Shown here in pieces: positions 14,577 through 29,613 of a stretch of 64,000 nt of DNA; the stretch's first letter is position 1; each line of letters starts with the position of its first letter. This stretch comes from Toxoplasma gondii ME49. Its lineage: Eukaryota > Apicomplexa > Conoidasida > Eucoccidiorida > Sarcocystidae. Made by a program: the position numbers and the translations under genes. The DNA is taken from the NCBI RefSeq assembly GCF_000006565.2, contig NC_031474.1:1178001-1242000 (forward strand), given 5' to 3'. A model generated the notes under the pieces. It saw only the letters and a list, made by a program, of their open reading frames with translations. It did not search any database and was not told where the DNA came from.

Positions 14577-16780
14577 ACTACCTTGTGGAACAGACTCAAG
14601 CGACAGCGACAAGCGGCAGCCTTTCCGACGGGGCCAGTCGCTCAGATGCGCCACCTTCGGCAGAATCCGCAGAATAAGGATGAGTGGTGGAAGTGGCGGA
14701 GGCCCGAAAAACGGTGACCGATTGCCCTTGGGCACCAATCTTTTTTCACCTGAGACAATCCTCTCTTCAAGAAGGCCTTGTTGGTCTCACTGGGGTCGAA
14801 AACGAACAACGCAGAATCTCCAGACAAGTCTTCACACCATCTGAGCCTCTACACAAGAGTACGCCGCTGTCAAACGCCTACAAAGCACCTGGGAAAGGCA
14901 TGGGGTCGCTCCTTCCCATCCTTTCGACCTCGGATGAAGGGGAATCCTGGCCCGCTCAAGTTCATTTGAGCTAACCTAGGGAACCGAAATGCCTGTGTGG
15001 CCGTAATTTTCCTCTCTGCCCCGTGGAAGGCGCAAATGGGGAAAGAGGCAAGCACTCCAGAGGGCCGGGCGTCTGCCCGTTTGCTGTTCCAGAGGAAACT
15101 GACACCAGTTTACTGCCAGGTGATCAAACGTGATGGAAAAGGCACACCCTTCTAAAAAGCCGGTTGTGCGTAAAGAGAAAAAACTTGGAACGAAAGGACA
15201 GAGAAGAAGGTGTGCCCTGAATTCGTGCATGCAACTGTGTCAAGTGAGTTGTGGAGGACACATTGAAAAAACAGGTGATGTTCTCCGCCGAAGAGCCAAC
15301 ACATCAGCAACACACGTTGAAGGCGTTTCACGACTCTGTCGTCTGCAAAATACGGGCAGGCGGGCAGAGGAAGATAGTAGATGCATGCTGCGCTGCAGAC
15401 ACACACATGACTGCAGAGGAATGTGTCGGACGTGCGGCACTGCATGCGATGCGGCTTTGCGCCTCAAGTGAGCATCGTAGAAATTTGCCCGGGACGCGTC
15501 CTCGCCGCTGCGATGCCCTTGCCGTGAATTCCACACTGCAGTCTCATACTTTCTCCAGATAACTCCTCAATGTTCTATGGGATCTACCATCTCATTTTGA
15601 TGACTTCTTGGACGGGGGAATACGACCCTGGTGCAGATTGTCTATCCCGAGGGTCGCCTGCCACACTCGTGGCTTGGCCGCCGTCTGATCGCGCAGCGCA
15701 GTTTGCGCTGTGGCTGACTAGCCGACTCGGCGTATCAACAACCTTGAAAGGACTTCCAGAGAGTTCAAAGCACGCTTCGTCAAACTTTGCTTTCTTTCAG
15801 CCAATCAGATAATGCGTTGTCAAGTTTTCGTGGATCCGACAGGTACAACCGCGTGCTCCCGCTGGGGATGACACTTTTCGGGGCTCCTGACTTCATGCAG
15901 TAAATGCCGCCGCGCTCGACAGCCTTTGAATTGACAGATGGTTTTTTGCATTTAGCGAATAATAGGGACTCACTTGTTCAGCTCTACTTTCTCAACACGA
16001 CGAAAGTAGGCTTCTGGGGCAACGGGCCGCCTACGTCTTCTCTTCTTATGAGAGTTTCGCATGAAAGGAACTGCATCTACCGCCCTTTTTCTCTATCGAT
16101 ACACATTTTTCGGTGTGCGTCTGAAAGGCACACTTCCGCATCAAGTCATCTGTGTTTCCAATCACTGTTAAGTGTAGTTCTAAACTGTGTGAGCGAGGTT
16201 GTCCTCCACTCACTGTCCGTTACTCACAGTAGTTGTTGGCTCGCTGTTACAGCCTGTTCAGAAGGGAATCAAATTACAATTGTGTCGCTCTTGTGTTCCC
16301 CAAACCGGTGAACAAGCGAAAGCAAGGCGATCAAGAGGAGATGTCTACTTTTTTTGAGTAAGAGGACACGGACACATTCATTTGAGTGAGTCGACCGACC
16401 TCGAGCACCGATCACAAAACACACGCGTGGGCACACGTGCAGAACCTTTTGAGGGGGGTTGTGGCTTTAGGCCCAGCAGACAGGAGCCTATTGTACCTTC
16501 GTTTCGCCCGGGAGACACGAAGTTAAAGCGTGTTTCAATGCGCAAAGAATGCGCTGCCCTTGTAGAATTGGTGGGGAGGAAAAATTCCCGGACAGTGTAT
16601 CGCCATCAGGAGTCTTTTGTGAGCGAAGTAAAGGGACTTTGAGCGGCGGATTCCGCTGCCACGGTTGTAACAAAGAACGGGAGACCTAAGAGATTTGCCG
16701 TCGGCCTTGCTTACAGAGGCGGGCTTCGGGATTCAATCAGAAGAACTACACGGAGACGGAGAAGTTGACGCAGAGCGAAA
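14577..16780. other. divergent intergenic region, EMC1 / RRM-like gene
   Basis: This is about 2.2 kb between the 5' ends of two divergently transcribed genes, so it should contain both promoters. No open frame here has splice or family support. It holds a cluster of three TGCATGC motifs, listed separately. Confidence 0.5.
15226..15447. promoter_or_regulatory. cluster of three TGCATGC motifs
   Basis: Exact TGCATGC occurs at 15226-15232, 15382-15388 and 15441-15447. This 7-mer is a well-known over-represented promoter element in coccidians and a typical ApiAP2-type recognition sequence. A given 7-mer is expected about once per 16 kb per strand by chance, so three in 222 bp, inside the divergent intergenic region, suggests a real regulatory element. 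Function is inferred, not shown. Confidence 0.45.
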
Positions 16781-18810
16781 ATGGATCGCAAACTGGATCG
16801 CAAACTTACCGTTGAAATTCAGCGGCGACCGCAGAGGTCTCAGACTAGCATGCGATCGACCAGCAGCTTGCGGGTAGACAGTGGTCCTAGCGACCCGAGC
16901 CAAATTATGAATACTCTGACTGAATGCTATGCGGTACGTTTCAGAAAACTACAAGATATTTCGAGGGGGGTTCGGACCTGAAGAGCCAAAACTAGTTTTT
17001 CTTCGGGGCAGCGTCACTCCATGAATGCCAATTGTGTTGAGACCTGTTACTCATTGACATCTGTTGCCGCTGTGGGTGGCCACGATTGCAAGTCTAGGTC
17101 GCTTCCAGGTATCGACTGCGTCTTGGAATTCCTATGGCGTTCCGTGTAGCATTTCAGTTCTCTTCTTTTGATCAGTTGCTCGAATTGGTTGGATGTCTGA
17201 AAATTCACTTTGCCTGACCCTCAACGCCAACTCGGATACTTGTTGACTTCCTACTAAATCCATTCGAGACGCTATATATAGCTGTATATTTGGAGAGGAT
17301 GATGCCTTCGTCGGTCTATTTGGATCTTCATTTCACGGTCATCTAGTAGCGGCAGCAATGGATTATTTAGCTTCCTGAATTGCTTGTACCATCAGCCGGA
17401 AGATTTCGACGAGGCCTCGTCCCTGCTGATATGCAACTTTCCGCCCGGTTGCAATCCCTTTACGGCACGAAACTACATTACGTGGTGGGGTCCAGTTATT
17501 CGAATTGAACGCGCGCCTTCAGTGAGTCAAGAGGCGAACTTCATCGTCGTTTTCGCGGCGCCTGAGTTTGCTAAGGTACGCTTCACTGAGCTGTTTTACG
17601 AGCGACAGCATGTCAGTTTAACGGTGTCGGTACCTGAGGTACCTAAGACAACAGGTTCTCTCCTCCCGTACAATCAGTTCATCCTAAATGTCGGAAACTT
17701 CGGCAGAGCCCTTTCCACCCTTTCCACACTTAAACGGAATAGAATTGTGCTAGTATTTCTTCTGGACTCGTCTTCGCGAGATACGCGATATCTAACGCCG
17801 GTTTCAGGGTGGAAGGTGCTTGCTTCTCCGGTTCATTTGGTTGTATGAGAATGTATACACATATGTTTACATGCATAGGCGGATTCTTCTGTCGTTTCCG
17901 TTATGCAGCACAGCCCAAGCCACGAATGTCCCTCGACTGAACTTGCGGTTTTGCTTCGTGGTCTTTTCTTTGTCTCCACGAAGGAGGCGGGGGCAGATTT
18001 GTTTCTCGAATTTGTGTGACTGATATTTTGTGTTATCAAACTACAGAAGGTTCTTGATTGCTGTCCTATCGTCTACGATGATGGAAAGACAATGCTATAT
18101 AGTCGCCGAGTCGACGACAGAGTCACAGTGTGGAAAAAACTTTCCGATTACTGGACCGGGGTAAGCATTCACGGAAGGAGCTCGCTCAGGCCACAAGAGC
18201 CACCCGGCTGACGCGAATCGGCAGCAGAAATGTAGAGATAAATGGCGAAAATGTTGCATTTTAGCGGAGATAGTGCGGTGTTTCGACTAACACACGCTTT
18301 GTAGAAGCAGCACCGTCCGCGTAACTGAATGACCATAGAAAAACAGCGACGTATACCCATATGTTTCTTTGAATTCCGTTTCTTTTTGCTTGTCTCCCAT
18401 GGCAGCTTCTCGAAATTGTAGTGTTTTCTCGGGAGGCTTCTAGTGTGGGAGATTGCCTATTCTTTCTGTCTTGTCGCCTGAGTGTAAAGTTCTCCGCGAA
18501 GGGTCTTTTTCGAATTCTCACAAAGAGAGCCATTTTAGCGTTATCTCCATGCCGAAACATATCTGTCGAGGATGCCGAGAAACTGACATGAACGCCAGAG
18601 TGACTGTTTCTTTGCGTACAGCTTGTAGGATGACACTGCCAGTGCGTCGGAGTGTTGCACGAGACCATTTCTCCCGCATAGAAGCCGAACGCCGTAGTCG
18701 TGGCTGATCTCCGTGAGCAAGTGCTCAGAATTCAGGACGCTCTACGGCCGGCGAGTGCCAAGTTTTTCAACCAAGACCCCGACAGACAGAACGAAACTTT
18801 GGCCGTCTGA
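16781..18810 (+). CDS. RRM-like (possibly Nup35/53-type) protein, 4 exons
   Basis: Exons 16781-16933, 17396-17575, 18047-18160 and 18682-18810 all join in phase 0 and give a 191-aa protein ending NETLAV. The N-terminus is basic and opens with a duplicated DRKL. The middle has RRM-like order: a strand (S-L-L-I-C-N-F-P-P), a helix with an aromatic WWG turn, a strand (NFIVVFAAPEFAK), then a helix and a strand around CPIVYDDGKTMLYSRR. The canonical aromatic RNP1/RNP2 residues are not obvious. This, with the FPP motif and the tryptophan in the first helix, recalls the dimerising RRM of Nup35/Nup53 nucleoporins, but that is an inference. The C-terminal 42 residues form an amphipathic helix and a polar tail. 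An alternative donor at 17639 would lengthen exon 2 by 21 codons; I prefer 17575 because the join AK-KVLDCC makes a natural second helix. An additional exon between 18161 and 18681 cannot be excluded. Confidence 0.6.
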
Positions 18811-20246
18811 ACCGATGCCTGTAAGGCAAGTGACACGCTCAAAGAAACAGACGAGGGACGAGTCACGGAGCAACAGCAGTAGCACCTATAGTGCTTGTAA
18901 AAAACTGACGTCTTTTTTTGCACCCCTTGTTACTGGTGGCAGCAACAGTCGTCGATTGATATCGCTCAATTGAAGGGTTCGGGGTAAGTAAAGAAAACGT
19001 TGGCGAGAGCCTGGAGGCGAACCTTTGGTGGTAAAAAGATTGCCTTAGCTGGAACATGCCGTGAACGTGCTACTGTCAGCGGGAACTGCGAACGCATAGT
19101 CCTGAACTCTCCGTTGTATCCTTTTCCGTTTCGCATGGCAGCGTCCGCTACGCATTCTAGAGAATGCCTCCGAGCACAACACTATTGCTAATCCTGTAAG
19201 GCCGCTGCAGGGCTTTTCACAGACGGCTAGCCTCTGCAGGAAAATTGGCCCGAGTGGGTCTCCAGACAGCAGCCCTTGAACCGTGATTTCAGCTCTATAT
19301 GGCCCGTTTGGCATTACCAGCTTCGTGCCTTCCGGTAACTGGAATACTGCCTACAGAGTCAGCAGCCTCAAAATAGTGTTGTGAACTCCTTTGCTTAGGC
19401 GTCCGAGAACACCGCCCTGCTGAGCCGTGTCATCTCCATCGTTTTTATCTAGGGGATCCTGCAGGCTGTACGACGAATTTTTTCGCTCTTGCTGTGGCAC
19501 CAGCGATTCCTCGTGAAGCCTTTCTTTGCAGAAGGAACAGGCACAAAACAACTGTATTATAACCGCTCGTTTTCGGTATCGTGGCCCCCGTGATGAGTGC
19601 ACACACACCGCAACAAGGAACATACCAGCCTTTTGAGGAATTTGTTTGCAACATCGCAAGGAAATAAAGACGACCAAATCTTTGTCAGCAAAAGAATCTC
19701 TGAAATAGCTGGATTCCAAAATTCTACATCAAGGTCATTCCGTATCGAGGTTGTTCTATGCCTAATAAATCGGTTACTGTTATCAATCGCATTAACACAT
19801 GGTGTTCAAGTGATTCTATTTCCACAATAATTGTCATCTTAACTCTGCTATGCTAACGCAGTAGAACTTGGATGGACATTCATGGTTGGAGCCAGTAATC
19901 TAACTCGTAGCATATAGTCCCACGCGACACGAAATACGCCTCAGTACTGACAGCGACATGCAGCACCGCTAGATGCTGCGACTAGTGCATCAGCTCGACA
20001 GCTACATTAAAAGGTACCAAACCTGAGGACAGACAAGAAACAGCTTGAGAATGAGAATGCTGTCCGTTCTATGGAGAGAAAAAAAACTGGATCTCGGTTG
20101 TCACTGCACTTCAGCCAAGCGAAGCTCTCCTACAGTTTCACAAAGTAGAGCAAGCGTGATGCTTCCGACGAGACCACGACGCATCGTGAGGAGAGTCGTT
20201 TAGAATGTGAGGTTTGAATTCTATTTGACAATCAGGACGACACGGA
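18811..20246. other. intergenic, convergent 3' ends
   Basis: About 1.4 kb between the stops of two convergent genes. No open frame with family or splice support was seen; it presumably holds both 3' UTRs. Confidence 0.5.
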
Positions 20247-23200
20247 TCAAATGTGCGGACGGAAGAATTTCTCCTCGATTTTGGCTTTGTCTTCATCGCG
20301 ACAGAAAGCAGCCGCCAACGCAGACCGCTGAAGGTCCATAACATCGGATAGAGAAAGGTTATACGCCTGGCTAAGAACATGAAGTTCCTTCGAAAGTGAT
20401 GTATCAAAGAGACCTAAAAAGGAAAGAAAACGACAGGCCAACACGCAGCGTGACTAGCATAGGATTAACCATGTGCAACGAGGTACCACAGCCCTGCACA
20501 AACAAGGCAACCCCTTCAAAAACGTGAAAATATTCTCTTATATACACGCTCTTCGCTCTCCTCATTAATGCCCAGAAATCACCTGTACAGAGCATGGTCC
20601 ACCCAATACCTCACTCGGGTGAGACAGTCGCACCAAACGGCCCCCCTTAAGGTGGCTCCCATGGGATCCACTGTTGAGCCAGCGTACCAATGTCATCAGT
20701 GCAGATGCAAACGGCGTTGGAGAGCACTTTCTTGCCGTAGTAGTACGAAAAAGGATGGTCTTTCAAATCTCTGAGACACCGGAAAATCGAAGAACGGCAC
20801 GCAAAGCGAGTCATTTTGAAAGAATTGGATGCTGACTTCAAGGTCCTCTAGAATAAGCAGCAGCAAAGCGAGATTGCACGGGAGGATTTTGTGCTCTTCA
20901 ACCTGATTCTTTTTGCATTTGCCTTACCTCAGGTTGAGTGTGCACATGTTTGAAGAGGGGCAAATCTCGACGCAGATTTTTTCCTTGAGGAGAAACTCCC
21001 TTTGATCAACAGCCTGTGAACCCCACAGAGTTTCTCACAAAAGACGCCAAATTGACCCAGACACTACCAGTGAGTTTGAAGCTAAGGTGTGGGTGCTCTC
21101 CGCTGGGGTCTGGACGACGGAGGCTAGTCTTCACAAATTGTGGAAACTTTTTTCCAGAGTCCGGTCAGCTTGGAATATCGCTGTGAAGCACGGAAATACC
21201 ATCCACCATACGCGCCACACAGACGCCTAGTGCTGTGACACGTGCACCTGGTCTCTGGTAGGGTCGACAGCACATCAGACACAATGAAGCTTACCAGGTA
21301 GCACCCATGACCGATACGGTGAGGTGCCAGCTTCAACACAGCTTTCGTCTCCTTCTCCGAACCTTCCTGCAAGAAGCCACACTGCAGTGACCGTTCCAAG
21401 AATGTCACGGAAGCTGGATGTGTTCCCCTTCTCTTGATGAGCAGGGTTTCTGGCTTTGCTGGCACAGTAGCCACAAGTTGAAGCAAAACAACAAGGTTGC
21501 AAGTCAGTCTATCAGAATTACCATGAACGCCTATGAGACACAGAAAATTCAACGTACCACTTCCGACGTGTGCACTGTGACCTTGAGTTTACCGTGGTGC
21601 GCGCCACTTGGATTCATCACCTCTTTTTCGAGCACTTCCAAGGCAGGCAAGATGTTTCCTTTGCGAGGATCGCCGGCAATATCCACTCCGACCTGAGAAA
21701 CGTGAAAGATTGACAAGCCACAGACATGACAGAAGGCCTCGAGTATTGCCGCCATGTGAAGTGAAAGGCCAGTCTCAGTCCTTTCCTTGAAACCCAATGA
21801 AGCATGCTTCTGTGCCAACTTTCTCAACTACAGGAGGGACGACGTCCCGTTATGAGGATTTGTTCTCTTCACGCAAGCAATTTTGGATTATTTCACAAAG
21901 TCTGATGACGCTGACTATAAGCACCTCACTTCACCATGATGCCTTTGCAACAGCGGTCACCATCAGTCAGCGACTGTGTTTTCCCTTTACAGAGGCGACA
22001 GCTTTCGCCCATTACCTACAATCCACTCCGGATATTTCGCCACCAGATCGAGAATCTTGACAGTTTCTTCGCGCGTCTCGACTTCGCTTGTCAGCCGACT
22101 ACGGTTCAAGGAGAGAATGAGGCGTACCTGAAGGGAAGCGAAAGAGACGACAAAAGGAAAGCTTCTGTTCCGTTCATAGCCTTCTAGAGAACAAAAGTTG
22201 CAAATATGTCTGATTTCACCCGACAACCGAAACGTTCATCGAGTCAACGCTTGCGGGAACTTCGATATCACCACAAAAGTTGCACGCTACACTCAGTCCG
22301 CATCTACTGCGACTAAAAAACGCTCCGGTTCGAAAACAGAAAACGGCTTTCCGACGAAGCTCGGGTCCTTCGACTGTCGAAAATTCAAATGATTTCCACG
22401 ACAAATGCGTTTCACGATCTCTCGTTCGCTTCCGTCATGGAGCTGTGAAAGGGGGATGGATGCGCGCAGAACATGCCGCTCGCATCGTTGTGTGGGCTTC
22501 TGACACTTCGCAAGACCTACGATCATCGGGTACTGCTTCTCAGCAGACTTCAGCTCCTCAACTAGCAAGGCCACGTAGTTGTCAGGGTCGATCCCTTCTT
22601 CCGGAATCGTTTTCAAGGTCTGCGGAACAGCCAGTAACAGTTCACATACGAAGGAGAGCACAGCTGAGTTCGACGAGAAAGCGAATCACTGAACCTTAGG
22701 CAAATATTCGTTTCGGGCTCTCGATATCGTTTCTACTGAGATCACGATGCCGTTTCAGGAGAGAAGATACCTCGAGCGGCCGAAAAGCAACGTCCCCTCA
22801 AACCGACAAAGAATGGCACGCATGAGAAAATACTAAGTTCCCTCGCGGCATATGAGAGGTCCTGCAAACGATAGAGCTTCCCAATACACCCCGTCTCTCT
22901 TATAGTGACAGCTTTACGGGACGGCAGCCGGAGCATCACGCGGACACTTTGTCACTCAACGCCAACAAGGAAGACTAAAGACGGAGACTTTGCACGAATA
23001 TTCACATGTTCACTCGAACACGACGACTGATAAGTAAAAGAGGGACGGGGGTTGCACAGCAGGCATCAAAGAAGGCCGGCAAAACGGAAAGGGAAGAACC
23101 CGGAGAAGGCAGCCGATTCGCCTCCCCACTTACTGTCCGCAGTTCTAGGTAGACGACGTTATCTTGACTGAAATCTTCAAGGACCCTCCGAAGCGCGTAA

Positions 23201-23484
23201 ACGATGTCATCCTTTCGCCGTACAATTTCGTAGACGGCCGAAAAATATGCGAACGCGTCCCCTATGTCGATGCACTTTCCCTCGATCCGAGCGACATTCG
23301 CAGCTGCCTCATCTGCATTCGCCCCGTAGCAACTCTCCGTCGTTTGCTTATGCTCCTCGGCTGCCCTCTGTCGTATCTCTTCCAGAACGGGCACGCGGAT
23401 GGATCCGAAGAGGTGGGCATGCAGCTCGATCTTAGGAAGAGAAGCAATTTCCTCAAACGACGGTAGAGTGGCGGATGGAGACAT
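20247..23484 (-). CDS. N6-methyl-AMP/adenosine deaminase family protein (ADAL/MAPDA type), 8 exons
   Basis: The protein is a metal-dependent purine deaminase of the A_deaminase superfamily (PF00962). It most resembles ADAL/MAPDA, which removes methylamine from N6-methyl-AMP, rather than classical adenosine deaminase. Exons on the minus strand: 23484-23134, 22619-22521, 22127-22020, 21692-21558, 21366-21295, 21013-20928, 20770-20688, 20413-20247. Phases all agree and give 366 aa; human ADAL is about 355. Expected metal and catalytic residues are present: HAH at 22-24, GDP at 193-195, H-T-S-E at 227-230 (catalytic Glu230), RIGHG at 248-252, SSN, the DHPF helix, and C-T-D-D at 307-310. ADAL hallmarks are the IVGVDIAGDP strand and T-D-D-I-G-L-F. 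The start is the first ATG, 17 residues before KIELHAH. It lies head to head with lysyl-tRNA synthetase across 1.66 kb. It likely acts in cytosolic purine salvage; substrate preference cannot be read from sequence. Confidence 0.9.
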
Positions 23485-25148
23485 AGTGGACGCCTCGGGT
23501 ATATGAACAGTGAAGAATGAATTCCTGGAATCCGCTGTGGCACATCAAGCGCAGTCGACGACCTTGAGGGACTCCCCGGCCTCCTGCAGATGTTTGCTCG
23601 CTTTTCCGTCCTGTAGGTGACACTACGCGAAGAACCCGACTTGAAAGGGAAAAAGACTTTTCGCGTAGACTACCGTCGATATTCGTCGTTTACTTCCAGT
23701 CTACCTCCTCGGGAAAAGCTGTTCATGTCTGCTTCTCAATTAAATTTCCACGCGATAAAAACCCTTCGCCTGACGAGATGAATGATTGCTAGATGAGGCG
23801 CGTGTTACATGCGCACAGAGTACGAACGCGGTTCTTTTCTAGAGTCGCGGAGGACGACTGTGCGTGCGGAAGAGGAATTTCTAGATGAAGTAGCTGTAGA
23901 AAACTTCAAAGACAGCGAACACATGTTCTGCTTCTGCTGTGTTTGACCTTGTTTGCACGGTAGAAGAGGCTCAGTGTGTCAGCGGTTGACGGGGCTCAAC
24001 AGGGCCGTTAGTGATCAATGTAGGGAAGCGAGCCCTCATACAAACTCGGGTATAAGGAAAGGGAAGGCAGCGCCTGGCGCAGAGGGAAAATATCCCTTTG
24101 GCTCAGCCTCGCAATGGAAGACAAACGGACCAGCGCATGTGAAAACCGCCACGTTCTTAATGGAAGGGTGGACTAGTCTCCAAATTTGAAGCGAGCAATA
24201 TCGATAAACCGTAACTATGAACTGGTCAACAGTAGTTTACCGCTGGTCGCATTCTTGCTATCAGCAAACTGGGCCGACATTTGGTCGGCGACTGCGAAGG
24301 CCACGTATTGACATACACAGACTCTGTATCCACAAGCACACATACAAAAAGACGAGCACTACCGGTATAATCGGTATGGATATGAATGTAGTAAGGTCCT
24401 TCTAAAGCGTATGTTGCTATGCATATCTGGGTATTTTAGGTATGGTACTCAGCCTTGAAGATGTTCTGCGCAGGCGGGACGTGGTGTCGCGATTGCCTAG
24501 GGAAAAAATACCTGTTTCCGTTACGGTGTCTTTCGCTGGATGCATGCGCACCGTTTGGCGTGCGGAGACAGTGACCCGCCTCTGTGCCGTCCCGCGAAAG
24601 GTTGTCCATGGGGCCGTTGCTTCGGATTGTGGTGAATTACAGAATAAAATTGTCACTTCCGCAAACTCCCTCTGGTATTTGTTCCTAAACCCCAGCACCG
24701 TTTGAGGGCAACTTGCACTCGTAGCTCAAAGCAAAGCAGACACGTTGCGTTTCGTTCGCCTCGCTGTTGAACGCGTTGCGTTTCGTTCCCCCCACCATTC
24801 GCCAGAGTACTCGCTTCTTGTGTCCTTGGAGGGGCGTTTGTCTCTTTCAATTCTCTCTGAAGGAATTAGTGTCTCACTGAGGAGACCCCCGGGTCCACTA
24901 TATCGTCTGGCTGTGCTCCGCAGAAAGAGGCGGACTGAGAAATCTTTGCGGCGACTGTCGACATCACTGGCATGCGCTCTCCCTGTTCTGGCGGAAAGAG
25001 CTTATTCGAGGCGTTGTCTCTTGTGTTTTGTTGGCGTCCTCGCGTTTGGCCGCGTGTTCTCCAGTCCGACGCTTCGCAGAGCCGACACCAGTTTCTAAAT
25101 TCGTACAGACTACCCGGCACGAGTCCTCATTTCAGACCTGTCTCCACC
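23485..25148. promoter_or_regulatory. divergent promoter region, deaminase / lysyl-tRNA synthetase
   Basis: These 1664 bases separate two divergent start codons and must contain both promoters and 5' UTRs. A TGCATGC motif lies at 24541-24547. An 87-codon open frame near 24442-24705 has no start context or family support and is read as chance. Confidence 0.55.

Positions 25149-29613
<4,465 letters not shown>

Noticed and set aside
17576..17638. Extension of RRM-like exon 2 by 21 codons (VRFTELFYERQHVSL)
   Set aside because: A donor exists at 17639, but ending at 17575 gives a continuous second helix with the next exon, which fits the fold better.
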